From: Deltaproteobacteria bacterium
Lineage (GTDB): Bacteria; Myxococcota_A; UBA9160; JAJDAL01
Reading direction: 5' to 3'
Length of the DNA stretch: 64,000 nucleotides
NCBI GenBank assembly: GCA_029261875.1
Contig: JAJDAL010000059.1
Span: forward strand, 41,189-105,188
Positions 9,188 to 17,749 of this stretch are shown here, in pieces (the stretch's first letter is position 1; each line of letters begins with the position of its first letter). The translations under genes and the position numbers were made by a program. A model generated the notes under the pieces. That model ran no database searches. It was given only the letters and a program-made list of their open reading frames with translations, and was not told the DNA's origin.

Positions 9188-9774
9188 ATCTTTCCGAGAC
9201 GCTTCAATCCGCGATCGAGGGCGCGGCGCTGGCGCAGACTCGGCACGGCGTCGCCGCGATCCTTGAGTCCCAGGTGGTGAAACGCGCAATCGTCTTGGGT
9301 TTCGAGAATCATCTCGACCGCCAACAGCCCGGCCGACGCCGCACAGCCGAGAACGGCCGCAAGTAGACCCACTGCGTCCCAGGCATCGACTTCGAGTTCC
9401 AGGCAACCGCCGAAGGACTTGGATTCGCGGAGTTCACAATCCAGGAGTGCGGGTTCGACGACGGGCGGGCGTACCTTCGAGTAGATGGCGCGCACGAGCC
9501 CCTCGGGTCCCGCCGAATCGGCCAGGCTCTGCTCCACTTCGAGCTGAACCGTCCACTGGTCGGAATCGATTCGACGTGCGTAGCCGTTCTGCAGACTCAC
9601 TCCCCGCGCCGCAAAGTCGCGCGACAGATTCACGCTCCAATCCGCAGGCAGTGGCCCCGTCAGCTTCATGTCGCTCCGGCGGCCGCCGAGCGATTCCGTG
9701 CTGATGACGAGTGAGGATGCTTCGGCATCCCCGGCATGAGCGAAGACCGGGTGGATGTAGCGCGTCATGGACAT
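9184..9774 (-). CDS. Orphan tandem ACT-like domain protein
   Basis: 196-residue cytosolic protein. The ATG at 9774 follows GGGAG at the correct distance. The C-terminal half (DAVGLLAAVLGCAASAG, then MILETQDDCAFHHLGLKD and a helical RRALDRGLKRL) reads like an ACT domain of the GlnD type. The N-terminal half (LTGPLPADWSVNLSRDFAAR, VSLQNGYARR) looks like a degenerate first copy. ACT domains bind amino acids and regulate partners. No catalytic domain is attached, so the partner is unknown. The assignment rests on pattern only. Confidence 0.6.
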   Translation of the reverse strand: MSMTRYIHPVFAHAGDAEASSLVISTESLGGRRSDMKLTGPLPADWSVNLSRDFAARGVSLQNGYARRIDSDQWTVQLEVEQSLADSAGPEGLVRAIYSKVRPPVVEPALLDCELRESKSFGGCLELEVDAWDAVGLLAAVLGCAASAGLLAVEMILETQDDCAFHHLGLKDRGDAVPSLRQRRALDRGLKRLGKI

Positions 9775-9891
9775 CGGGAACTCCCTTACCGGGGGAGAGA
9801 GCAAATCCCGTGCCGCCTCCCAAGCGACGCGGAGTCACTCCCGACGCGGCGCTGCACAAACGGGAAGCAATCGAAATCGCGAATGAACAAC

Positions 9892-10968
9892 TCATTGGCA
9901 GAGCGACCGGTAGAGCGCGTCGAGGCGATCCATCTGAAGCGCGCGATCGAAACCCGGAACGCGAAGAGCGCGACCTTCGACGGCGCGGGCGAGTGCGCCG
10001 GCCAGGGCATCGACATCACCATATGGCACACGTGTGTCACCCGTGAGCCACTCGGCGATCCCGCCGGAATCCCAGGCGACCACCGGAACCCCCATGGCCA
10101 GGGCCTCGAGGCCCACGATTCCGAAGGGTTCCTGCCAGCGCGGTGCCAGGATGACCGCACGCGCCGCGCGGTACAGCGACGACAAGCTTTCGTGGGACAG
10201 CCAACCCAAGACCTCGAAACCCGCCGCCTCGAGGGATTCGCGTTGCGATCCGGTTCCCGCAAAAACCAGGGGCAACCCGACGCTCGAGCGGCGCCAGGCT
10301 TCGACCACATCGGTGACGCCTTTGGCCGATACGAGCCTTCCAACGAACAGGACGCAGGGGGGTCGATGGGCTTCGGCATCGGGAAGCAAGCCGTGTACGA
10401 ACGGGGGAATGACGTGGATCTTCTCGCCTTCGATCCCCACGTCCGAAAGCTCGCGCGCCATGTAGTGTGACAGCACGGTGATGGCCCGCATTCCAGACAG
10501 GGCATCCCGGCGTTCGACCGTCAAGCGAAGAATCCGCTGGAAGTAATCCGCATCGACGAAGCAGCCGGTGCACACTTCCGCGGAGAACGCATCCCGACAC
10601 GCCCGCCCATCCCGGGTCAACTTCCCGCGCCCGGGACAGAACGCGCGATGATCTTGAACCGTCGCGATTCCGCCGCGAGCCGCAACCCAATCGAGCGCAT
10701 CGGGGTTCACGACGTTGTGCACGTGAATCAAATCCGGCGAAAACGCGTGAGCGAGTGCATCGAGCTGCGCTGCAACGGGTTTGCGCACGGGAGAATCGAG
10801 CCCCGAGACGAGCGCGAACGCGCACGGCGAGTCGATGGAAGCGTCCCGCCGCCCGCACGCCAACTTCACTTCGTAGTCCGCGTCCGCGAGGCACGAGAGA
10901 ACGCCGCGAAGGTGCCAATCCGCCCCTCCGCGGTCACTCAAACGATCGGTTAGATGGAGAACCCGCAG
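9892..10968 (-). CDS. GT-B family glycosyltransferase (GT4-like), probable CTG start
   Basis: 358-residue GT-B glycosyltransferase. The N-terminal Rossmann half begins RVLHLTDRLSDRGGADWHL and contains DLIHVHNVVNPDALDW. The C-terminal half has VLFVGRLVSAKGVTDVV and the donor-binding EPFGIVGLEALAMG with the E-x7-E motif. A middle insert carries cysteines (FCPG, CRDAF, CTGCF). The only codon placing the first strand correctly is CTG at 10968, four bases after the stop of the phosphotriesterase-like gene. No ATG, GTG or TTG fits, so a rare start, reinitiation or a sequence error must be considered. A longer in-frame start inside the upstream gene gives a nonsense N terminus and is not used. Confidence 0.8.
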   Translation of the reverse strand: MRVLHLTDRLSDRGGADWHLRGVLSCLADADYEVKLACGRRDASIDSPCAFALVSGLDSPVRKPVAAQLDALAHAFSPDLIHVHNVVNPDALDWVAARGGIATVQDHRAFCPGRGKLTRDGRACRDAFSAEVCTGCFVDADYFQRILRLTVERRDALSGMRAITVLSHYMARELSDVGIEGEKIHVIPPFVHGLLPDAEAHRPPCVLFVGRLVSAKGVTDVVEAWRRSSVGLPLVFAGTGSQRESLEAAGFEVLGWLSHESLSSLYRAARAVILAPRWQEPFGIVGLEALAMGVPVVAWDSGGIAEWLTGDTRVPYGDVDALAGALARAVEGRALRVPGFDRALQMDRLDALYRSLCQ

Positions 10969-10972
10969 GGTG

Positions 10973-11956
10973 TCAGGACGAAAGCGGAGAGACCTGCCCT
11001 TCGAAATAACGACGGGGGTTCTCCACGAAGATCGTATCGATGTCGCTTTCCGAAACCCCTTCGCCGCGCAATTTGGGAAGCACGTTCTCGAAGATGTGCG
11101 TGGGCGACCAGAAGGGAATCTGCTCCGGTTGCAGGACGATGCTGCCATTGAAGATCGGACGCCCGAGCCAGGACGCGCAGATCGAGTCGTGGGAAAGGCA
11201 AATGGAACGCGTGAAGCCCGCTTGGACCATGGCGAGTACGGACTTGATGCGCTCGGAATCCGGTTGGAGGGTCTCGATACCGAAACGATCGAACCCCACA
11301 TAGGACCCGGCTTCGGCCAACCCGCGGTGGTAGTCGTGATCGTTGCGCCCGTCGGAATGGCCCACCAGGATCCGATGGGCGGGAACGCCCTGCGCCGTGA
11401 GAATTTCGATCTGTTCGTCACCGCAGCGGGCATCGTCCGTATGGGTGATCACCGGACACCCCACTTGCGCGGCAGCCCGTCCCGCCGCCGTCAATACCTT
11501 GCGTTCGTAGGCCGATACCTCGGGAGCGCCCGTGGCCACTTTGATGAGGCCCGCGCGAATCCCCGTATCGTCGATTCCTTCGGTCAATTCCTTCACGTAG
11601 ATTTCGGTGATCTCTTCGACCGGGAGAGCGCCGAATACGTAGGTCAGGCCCTCGTTCTCCTTGTAGACCCCGGTCGTGCACACGATCTGCACTCCCGAAC
11701 GTTGGGAGACTTCGGCCATGAATTCGACGTCGCGTCCCAGATCCATGGGACAGGGATCGAGAAACGTCGCAACCCCGTAGTCGCGCAACTCCTGCAGGCG
11801 ATCCGTACCGCGGGCGAGGGCTTCGTCGCGCTTGAACTTGGGTGCGATCTTGTCCATCTGCCAACCCGGATAGCCCACCAGCAAGTGCTCGTGAACCAGG
11901 GTCTTGCCGAGCTCTTCGGGGCGGCAACGCCCGGTAACCGTCGGAATCCAATCCAT
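10973..11956 (-). CDS. Phosphotriesterase-family metal-dependent hydrolase
   Basis: 327-residue TIM-barrel amidohydrolase of the phosphotriesterase/lactonase group. The metal site is complete: H22-x-H24 in the motif HEH, K139 (the bridging carboxylated lysine in LIKVATG), H172 (THTD), H200 (GHSD) and D257 (SHDS). Such enzymes hydrolyse lactones or phosphotriesters in the cytosol; the natural substrate cannot be inferred. AGGAGGAG precedes the ATG, and a TATAAT lies on the minus strand about 33 bases upstream, so this gene may have its own promoter. The glycosyltransferase gene follows after four bases. Confidence 0.9.
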   Translation of the reverse strand: MDWIPTVTGRCRPEELGKTLVHEHLLVGYPGWQMDKIAPKFKRDEALARGTDRLQELRDYGVATFLDPCPMDLGRDVEFMAEVSQRSGVQIVCTTGVYKENEGLTYVFGALPVEEITEIYVKELTEGIDDTGIRAGLIKVATGAPEVSAYERKVLTAAGRAAAQVGCPVITHTDDARCGDEQIEILTAQGVPAHRILVGHSDGRNDHDYHRGLAEAGSYVGFDRFGIETLQPDSERIKSVLAMVQAGFTRSICLSHDSICASWLGRPIFNGSIVLQPEQIPFWSPTHIFENVLPKLRGEGVSESDIDTIFVENPRRYFEGQVSPLSS

Positions 11957-12022
11957 GCGGGCTCCTCCTCGGCGGCTGGAAGGGCCGCCATTATACGCAT
12001 GGAACCCGGGCGGCGGCGACGA

Positions 12023-13060
12023 CTAGTTGGCGAAGTAACGGCGCAAACGGGCCCCGACGAAGTTCGCCAGGGGAACCGGCATGCGGGTCCAAAGTCGCGA
12101 CAAGCTCTGCAGGGCCGAATGATCTCCGGACAACACCGCGGCGCGGACCTCGCCACCGGCGCCGAAGCGCGACCAATGCAGGGGCTGCTCGACCGCACCC
12201 CAGCCGAGTTTGAAGCGATGCGTACCGCTTCCCACGGGCGAGCGTCCGAAATCGAAACCGCTCGCCTCGCGCGCGTGGGCCCAACGCAGGGCTTCCCAGT
12301 AGATCAGGTTGTTGGGACAGCGGCGGCGTTCCGAACGCAGCGTCGAAGCCCAGGGCACGGTGACCGTGTCGCCGAATTGAATGGCGACCAATCCCCCGAC
12401 AGAGCGCGAACCATCCCAGGCGATCACGAAGCGAAGGCGTTCCCCGAAGTGCTGCGCCGCCGCGGCAAAGAACGCCCGCGAATGCACGGGCGAGCCGAGG
12501 TCCCGCATGTTCACACAGAAGGGTTCGTAGAATGCCCCCAAACCGTCGACGGAATCCGGAGGCAACAACAAGCCTTCGCGTTCGGCCTTGCGGGTTTGGT
12601 TGCGTACCTTGGCCCCCACGGCCTTCCACTGGGATTCCTCGTCTTCCGCGAGTGCCAGCCGCAGGTCGACGCGCGGCACCGACTCTCCGGTCTCGCGACA
12701 GCGCAGTGGTGCTTCCTGTCGAAATTCCAAGTCGACGGCGCCCACGCGTTTCGCCAGTGCGAAGGCCGCATCCACCAGCAATTCTTCGCTGGCCTCGTCC
12801 CGGGCGATGACGCCGGCGGAATCGAGAAACGGCATGGAGATCAACTCGCGGCGGCCACGCAGGGTCTTGAATTCGGCCAGGGGAAGCGCGCCGCAGATCT
12901 CGCCCTCGTCGTTTCGTAGCGCGAGATAGTGACTGCGGATCCCATAGGCGTCGCGCAGGATGTGGCACCAACTCGACGCGTGGCCCAATCCGAAGTGGGG
13001 TAAGGCCGCGACGGCTTCGTCCCATTCCTCGCCGGGATTCTCGATCTCTTCGACCCGCAT
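12023..13060 (-). CDS. FemAB-like GNAT acyl/aminoacyl-transferase (PEP-CTERM/XrtA type)
   Basis: 345-residue protein with the double GNAT fold of FemAB-like transferases. Recognisable parts are the substrate strand ALPLAEFKTLRGRRELISMP, the conserved KVRNQTRKAERE, VGGLVAIQFGDTVTVPWAST and the C-terminal FDFGRSPVGSGTHRFKLGWG. These features match FemAB proteins found with exosortase/EPS clusters. The neighbouring glycosyltransferase fits surface-polysaccharide work. The start at 13060 is chosen over a longer frame that runs through the next gene; AAAGG lies upstream. No exosortase is seen in this window. Confidence 0.8.
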   Translation of the reverse strand: MRVEEIENPGEEWDEAVAALPHFGLGHASSWCHILRDAYGIRSHYLALRNDEGEICGALPLAEFKTLRGRRELISMPFLDSAGVIARDEASEELLVDAAFALAKRVGAVDLEFRQEAPLRCRETGESVPRVDLRLALAEDEESQWKAVGAKVRNQTRKAEREGLLLPPDSVDGLGAFYEPFCVNMRDLGSPVHSRAFFAAAAQHFGERLRFVIAWDGSRSVGGLVAIQFGDTVTVPWASTLRSERRRCPNNLIYWEALRWAHAREASGFDFGRSPVGSGTHRFKLGWGAVEQPLHWSRFGAGGEVRAAVLSGDHSALQSLSRLWTRMPVPLANFVGARLRRYFAN

Positions 13061-13082
13061 GCTGCCTTTCTTGGAGAATCGT

Positions 13083-14024
13083 TTAAGGGGCGGCGGGGTA
13101 GGCTTTCGCCAAACCACCCACAACGTCGAAGAATTCGTCGGCAATCTCACCGATGATCTCGGCCACGGGTCGTATTCGGTCGATTCGGCCGGCTACCTGA
13201 CCGCAGAGTGCCAGACTCGCGTTCATATCCCCGCCGAAATAGAGCTTCATCGCGTTCCCGAACTCCCCCATGGCGTTCACATCGGCGTATTCGAGGGATT
13301 CGCTGTGTTCGGTGCGCAGGGCCCGCAGGCCCGGGCCAAAGCGACGATTGAGGAAGATCGTGTCGGTTTCGGCCGCCTCGACGATGCCGTTCTTCCAATT
13401 CTCGTGTACCGGAGATTCCGTGGCGGAAACCATTCGCGTACCCATCTGAATTCCCTCCGCCCCCAACGCGAACGCGGCCGCCATAGTGGCGCCATCGAGC
13501 ATCCCGCCCGCGGCGATGATGGGGACCTCGACCTTCGACCGCACCAGGGGAAGCAACACCATGCTCGCAACGTCGCGCGGATTCTTGAAGCCCCCGCCCT
13601 CGCCGCCCTCCACGATCAATCCGTCGACGCCCGCTTCGATGGCCTTCAAGGCACCGCGCAGCGTGGGCACCACGTGGAATACCGTGAGCCCCGCGGACTT
13701 GAGCGCGCTCGTGTACTTCATGGGACTGCCCGCCGACGTCGTGACGAACTTCACGCCCTCGGAAACCACGAAGTCGACGATGTTGGGATCGCGCACGAAG
13801 GCCTGGGCGATGTTGACGCCAAAAGGCTTGTCCGTGAGATCGCGCATCTTTCGGATTTCTTGTTTGACAACGTCGAGCTCGCCCGATGAAGTTTCGATGA
13901 TCCCCATGGCGCCGGCGTTGGAGACCGCCGAGGCCAGCGGCGCCCGGGCGATCCACCCCATCGGGGCTTGAACGATCGGGACCTCGACTCCCAACATCTC
14001 CGTCACGCGGTTTCGGAAACCCAT
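13083..14024 (-). CDS. NAD(P)H-dependent flavin oxidoreductase (nitronate monooxygenase family)
   Basis: 313-residue FMN-binding TIM barrel. Visible family marks are PIVQAPMGWIARAPLASAVS near the N terminus, GGEGGGFKNPRDVAS (phosphate and flavin binding), PIIAAGGMLDGATMAAAFAL and GAEGIQMGTRMVS. Members oxidise nitronates or act as enoyl reductases, and the substrate is not clear here. GGAGG upstream of ATG 14024 fixes the start. A second, more divergent paralogue lies at 40060-41181. Confidence 0.85.
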   Translation of the reverse strand: MGFRNRVTEMLGVEVPIVQAPMGWIARAPLASAVSNAGAMGIIETSSGELDVVKQEIRKMRDLTDKPFGVNIAQAFVRDPNIVDFVVSEGVKFVTTSAGSPMKYTSALKSAGLTVFHVVPTLRGALKAIEAGVDGLIVEGGEGGGFKNPRDVASMVLLPLVRSKVEVPIIAAGGMLDGATMAAAFALGAEGIQMGTRMVSATESPVHENWKNGIVEAAETDTIFLNRRFGPGLRALRTEHSESLEYADVNAMGEFGNAMKLYFGGDMNASLALCGQVAGRIDRIRPVAEIIGEIADEFFDVVGGLAKAYPAAP

Positions 14025-14223
14025 CGTGCATCCTCCGTTCCAGAACCGGCCCAAACATAGCGGGATTCCGTCCCTTTCTTGGCGGGTGCAAATCGGTCCC
14101 CGCGATCGCGCCGCGATGGGCCCCATCTCGCCGGTCGTATCGCTGCCCCCAGGCGGTCTTTCCCCGCTGGCCAGGCGCTGCCGGGCGGGGCACAATCGAG
14201 CAAAGCGCCCGGGAGGAAATCCG

Positions 14224-16365
14224 GTGACTTCCAAGACCAGCTACGGAATCTGCATGCTTTGTGAAGCGGCCTGCGGGATCGTCGTCGAACACGACGGCAC
14301 GCGGGTAGAGCGGGTGCGAGGCGACGAACGCGATCCCTTCAGCGCCGGTCACATCTGTCCCAAGGGCGTGGCCCTGGCGGACCTTCAAAACGACCCCGAT
14401 CGCATTCGCCGCCCGCTTCGAAAGCGCGGCGACGAATTCGTCGAAATCCCCTGGGACGAGGCGCTCGAGGAAGCCGCCGAGCGCATTTGGCAAATTCAGT
14501 CGCAACACGGCAACGATGCCTTGGGGGTCTACACCGGCAATCCGACCGGCCACAGTTACACCGCAATCCTATCCGCCGACCACTTGAACAAGACGCTTAA
14601 GACCCGCAATCGTTTCTCGGCTGGATCCGTCGATGCGCTGCCCCGCTTGTTGGTTTCGCGCTTGATGTACGGGAATCAGGCGATCCTCCCGATCCCGGAT
14701 TTGGAGCGCACGGATTACCTGCTGGTACTCGGCGCCAACCCCATGGTTTCGAACGGCAGTGTGATGACGGCACCGGACATCGCCGCAAGGCTTCGCGCCC
14801 TTCGCGCGCGCGGCGGAAAGCTCGTGGTGATCGACCCCAGGCGAAACGAGACCGCCGAGGTCGCCGACGCCCACTACTTCATTCGTCCGAGCACGGATGC
14901 GCTGTTCCTGGCCGCCATCCTGAATACGCTTTTCGCCGAGAACCGCACGACGCTCGACCGGGTCGCGCCCATGCTCGAAGGCGCCGACGCGCTACCGGGC
15001 CTGTTCGAGGCCTTCACACCGGAGCGCGTGGCGGCTGCGGTGGGGATCGACGCGGACGACATCCGAAAGATCGCCCGCGACTTCTCCGACGCGCCGACGG
15101 CGGCCTGCTACGGGCGCCTGGGAACCTGCGTGCAGGATTTCGCCGCACTGTGCAGCTGGCTGATCGACCTCGTCAACATCGTGTCGGGCAACTTCGACCG
15201 AAAAGGCGGCAGCATGTTTCCGGCACCGGCCACGGATCTCGCCGCGCTGGCCGAAACCATCGGCCAACGCGGAGAGTTCGACCGCTGGCGCAGTCGGGTG
15301 AGCAACCTGCCGGAGTTCAACGGCGAACTTCCGGTGGCCGCTTTTGCCGAAGAAATGGAGAACCCGGGTCCGGGACAGATTCGCGGCCTCCTCACCCACG
15401 CGGGCAATCCCGTGCTTTCGCTCCCCAACGGGCGCCGCCTCGAGCGCGCCTTCGCGAAGCTCGAATTCATGGTCTCGATCGATATCTACCGCAACGAGAC
15501 GACGCGCCACGCGGATTTGATCCTGCCCCCGACCTTCGGCCTGGAGCGCGAGCACTATCCCATCGTGGGACACGCGGTCGCGGTCCGAAACACGGTCCAC
15601 TACGCGCGGCCCGTTCTCGACAAGCCCGCGGACAGCCTCGACGATTGGGAGATCCTGCTCGATCTCGCTACCCGCATCGAAAAGAAGCGCGGCGGAATCG
15701 GCCGCTACCTCGCTCCCGCCAAGCACGCCGTGTTGCACGCCCTGGGACCGCGCGCGCTGTTGCGGGGATTGCTGCGACTGGGCCCCTACCCGCTCAGCTT
15801 GAAACAGCTCGAAGCGGCCCCCCACGGAATCGACCTGGGTCCGCTGTCCCCCCGGCTCCCCAAACTTTTGGGCAAGCAGGGACGCATCCAGGTCGCTCCG
15901 AAAATTCTGACCCAAGACCTGGATCGCCTCGAAGCGAGTGCCCAAACGCCGGGCCCGCGGCGCCCGCCCAACGGGTTGCTCCTGATCGGTCGCCGTTCGC
16001 TCCGCAGCAACAATTCCTGGATGCACAACAGCGAACGCCTCGTGAAGGGACGCGACCGTTGTGTGCTTCTCATGCACCCGCTGGACGCCTCCGAGCGCGG
16101 CCTCGAAGGGGGCCAATCCATCGTCCTCAAATCCGCGGTGGGACAGATCGAAGTCCCCCTCGAAATCAGCGACGAAGTGATGCCCGGGGTGGTCAGCCTG
16201 CCCCACGGCTGGGGGCACGGGGGCGCGGGGACCCAGCAACGCGTCGCCAACGCCCACGCCGGCGCCAGCGTGAACGATGTCACGGACGACCGCCGCTTCG
16301 ACCCGGTCTCGGGCACGACGAGCCTGAACGGCGTCCCGGTTTCCGTCAGCGCTGTAAGTGCCTGA
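14224..16365 (+). CDS. Molybdopterin-dependent oxidoreductase with one [4Fe-4S] cluster
   Basis: 713-residue cytosolic enzyme of the DMSO reductase/formate dehydrogenase superfamily. The GTG start follows GGGAGG. An N-terminal cluster motif is complete: C10-x2-C13-x3-C17-x27-C45. The pterin-binding domain follows (VYTGNPTGHS, LVLGANPMVSNGS, VIDPRRNETAEVADAHYFIR), then the C-terminal MoCo dinucleotide domain (NSWMHNSERL, SLPHGWGHGG). No Cys or Sec is evident at the usual metal-ligand position (GSVDALPRLLVS), so the ligand may be another residue. There is no Tat signal and no electron-transfer subunit nearby. The substrate is unknown. Confidence 0.85.
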   Translation: MTSKTSYGICMLCEAACGIVVEHDGTRVERVRGDERDPFSAGHICPKGVALADLQNDPDRIRRPLRKRGDEFVEIPWDEALEEAAERIWQIQSQHGNDALGVYTGNPTGHSYTAILSADHLNKTLKTRNRFSAGSVDALPRLLVSRLMYGNQAILPIPDLERTDYLLVLGANPMVSNGSVMTAPDIAARLRALRARGGKLVVIDPRRNETAEVADAHYFIRPSTDALFLAAILNTLFAENRTTLDRVAPMLEGADALPGLFEAFTPERVAAAVGIDADDIRKIARDFSDAPTAACYGRLGTCVQDFAALCSWLIDLVNIVSGNFDRKGGSMFPAPATDLAALAETIGQRGEFDRWRSRVSNLPEFNGELPVAAFAEEMENPGPGQIRGLLTHAGNPVLSLPNGRRLERAFAKLEFMVSIDIYRNETTRHADLILPPTFGLEREHYPIVGHAVAVRNTVHYARPVLDKPADSLDDWEILLDLATRIEKKRGGIGRYLAPAKHAVLHALGPRALLRGLLRLGPYPLSLKQLEAAPHGIDLGPLSPRLPKLLGKQGRIQVAPKILTQDLDRLEASAQTPGPRRPPNGLLLIGRRSLRSNNSWMHNSERLVKGRDRCVLLMHPLDASERGLEGGQSIVLKSAVGQIEVPLEISDEVMPGVVSLPHGWGHGGAGTQQRVANAHAGASVNDVTDDRRFDPVSGTTSLNGVPVSVSAVSA

Positions 16366-16403
16366 GAGCGGGCAAGCGCTACCCGGAGCGCCTCAAGTCG
16401 ACG

Positions 16404-16433
16404 TTGACGAGTGCCGCTCAGTAGGGATACGCT
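16404..16433 (+). promoter_or_regulatory. Putative sigma70-type promoter of the DAHP synthase operon
   Basis: TTGACG at 16404-16409 and TACGCT at 16428-16433 are separated by 18 bases. They sit just upstream of the leader-peptide gene with its AGAGGT ribosome binding site. The -10 match is only partial, so the call rests mainly on position and the good -35 box. Confidence 0.45.
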
Positions 16434-16443
16434 AGAGGTCACC

Positions 16444-16539
16444 ATGTTGCCGATCGATTGCACCCAAACGCGCTATTTCGCCTTCTTCTTTACCTACCCC
16501 TGGTTCGAGACCAGGGCCGTGGGGAGTTGCGCCGAATAA
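16444..16539 (+). CDS. Aromatic-rich leader peptide of the DAHP synthase attenuator
   Basis: 31-codon reading frame with AGAGGT before its ATG, ending in TAA. Codons 11-21 encode YFAFFFTYPWF, i.e. eight aromatic residues out of eleven (five Phe, two Tyr, one Trp). It is followed by mutually exclusive hairpins and then by a DAHP synthase gene, the first enzyme of aromatic amino acid synthesis. This is the classical arrangement of a ribosome-stalling leader peptide: shortage of charged tRNA for Phe, Tyr or Trp would halt the ribosome on this run. The peptide itself is unlikely to have another function. Confidence 0.9.
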   Translation: MLPIDCTQTRYFAFFFTYPWFETRAVGSCAE

Positions 16540-16571
16540 GAGCGGCACCAACGATTTACCCGAGGCCCTGG
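16498..16571 (+). promoter_or_regulatory. Attenuator: pause hairpin and antiterminator
   Basis: Pause hairpin: CCCTGGT (16498-16504) pairs with ACCAGGG (16510-16516) around TCGAG. Antiterminator: CCAGGGCC (16511-16518) is perfectly complementary to GGCCCTGG (16564-16571), which is the left arm of the terminator. A ribosome stalled on the aromatic codons just upstream would cover the left arm of the pause hairpin and free the antiterminator strand. The three structures are mutually exclusive as in trp, phe and his operons. Confidence 0.88.
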
Positions 16572-16595
16572 AGAAATCCGGGGCCTCTTTTTTTT
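16562..16595 (+). terminator. Attenuator terminator before DAHP synthase
   Basis: GAGGCCC (16562-16568) pairs with GGGCCTC (16581-16587). An inner GGA/TCC stem is closed by a GAAA tetraloop, and eight T residues follow at 16588-16595. It lies between the leader peptide and the DAHP synthase ATG, so it acts as the conditional terminator. Confidence 0.9.
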
Positions 16596-16626
16596 GTCCG
16601 AAAGCAAAGTTCCATTGGAGATCGAA

Positions 16627-17697
16627 ATGCAGGATTCCCTCGAAAACAAGAACGTCGTCGACGTTCGTCCCCTGATTTCGCCAGCCGCCGTCAAACGGGA
16701 CCTCCCCGTGCCGGCGGAAGTCGCAGCCAGCGTACTCGCCACGCGAGCCGCGGTGCGCGACCTGATTCACGGGCGCGACAGCAAGCGGGTTCTCGCCATC
16801 GTGGGGCCGTGCTCGATTCACGATCGGGGGGTCGCGCTCGAATACGCCCAGCGCTTGAAATCCGTCGCCGACGAGATCGCCGACAGCGTGCTGGTGTTGA
16901 TGCGGACGTACTTCGAGAAACCGCGCACGACCGTGGGCTGGAAGGGGTTGATCAACGATCCGGCGCTCGATGGGTCCTGCGACGTCCAGCGCGGGCTCTC
17001 CTTGACCCGTGAGATCCTGCTCGAGGTGGGAGCGATGGGCCTGGGCTGCGCGACGGAACTTCTCGACCCCGTCACGCCGCAATACGTGGGCGACTTGCTT
17101 TCCTGGGCTGCCATCGGCGCCCGCACCACCGAGAGTCAGACCCATCGCGAGATGGCGAGCGGCCTGTCGATGCCCGTGGGTTTCAAGAATGGGGTCGACG
17201 GAGATCTGCGCAGCGCCAAGAACGCCCTGGCGTCGGCGCGGTCGTCCCACAGTTTCCTGGGCATCACGGCCGAAGGCGCCACCGCGGTCATCGTCACGCG
17301 AGGCAATCCCGACTCGCACGTGGTGTTGCGGGGCGGAGCCAGCGGTCCCAATTACGCCGCGGATTCCGTGCGCCAGGCCGCGGCGGCGCTGGCGGAGCCC
17401 GCGATCGCGCGGCCGATCCTGATCGATTGTTCCCACGACAACTCGTCCCAGGACTTCACGCGCCAAGGCGCCGTGTGCCGAGCGGTAATCGATCAAGTTC
17501 GCTCGGGCTCCAACTCGATCCTCGGTTTCATGCTCGAGAGCAACCTTCATCCGGGCCAACAGAAATGGCATCGCGATTGCGATCTCGCCTATGGGGTTTC
17601 CATCACCGATGGATGCATCGGCTGGGAGGAAACCGAAACCCTTCTGCGCGAGGCCGCAGAGGCGGTGCGCAACCCGGGAATCCACTCCGCCGCTTGA
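16627..17697 (+). CDS. 3-deoxy-7-phosphoheptulonate (DAHP) synthase, class I
   Basis: 356-residue enzyme that condenses phosphoenolpyruvate and erythrose 4-phosphate in the first step of the shikimate pathway. It matches the AroF/G/H (AroA-I alpha) group in length and motifs: IVGPCSIHD, RTYFEKPRTTVGWKGLINDP, LDPVTPQYVGDLLSWAAIGA, GFKNGVDGD and IDCSHDNSSQDF. The E. coli paralogue letter cannot be assigned. ATG 16627 with GGAG upstream is chosen; a TTG at 16594 lies inside the terminator T-run and is not credible. Control by the upstream attenuator for Phe, Tyr and Trp is strongly supported. Confidence 0.95.
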   Translation: MQDSLENKNVVDVRPLISPAAVKRDLPVPAEVAASVLATRAAVRDLIHGRDSKRVLAIVGPCSIHDRGVALEYAQRLKSVADEIADSVLVLMRTYFEKPRTTVGWKGLINDPALDGSCDVQRGLSLTREILLEVGAMGLGCATELLDPVTPQYVGDLLSWAAIGARTTESQTHREMASGLSMPVGFKNGVDGDLRSAKNALASARSSHSFLGITAEGATAVIVTRGNPDSHVVLRGGASGPNYAADSVRQAAAALAEPAIARPILIDCSHDNSSQDFTRQGAVCRAVIDQVRSGSNSILGFMLESNLHPGQQKWHRDCDLAYGVSITDGCIGWEETETLLREAAEAVRNPGIHSAA

Positions 17698-17749
17698 GCG
17701 GCCCTGGCGACGGGGCTCCGCAGTCCTTGCGCCGAGGGATCGATCTCCC

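Noticed and set aside
10969..11433. Upstream start for the glycosyltransferase at 11433
   Set aside because: The added 155 residues are Ser/Pro/Arg-rich nonsense read in another frame of the phosphotriesterase-like gene.
10970..12919. Open frame of 649 codons on the plus strand
   Set aside because: It is antisense to the phosphotriesterase-like and FemAB-like genes; composition and lack of motifs mark it as a shadow.
16594..16626. TTG start for DAHP synthase at 16594
   Set aside because: It lies inside the T-run of the attenuator terminator; ATG 16627 has a ribosome binding site and gives the normal family length.
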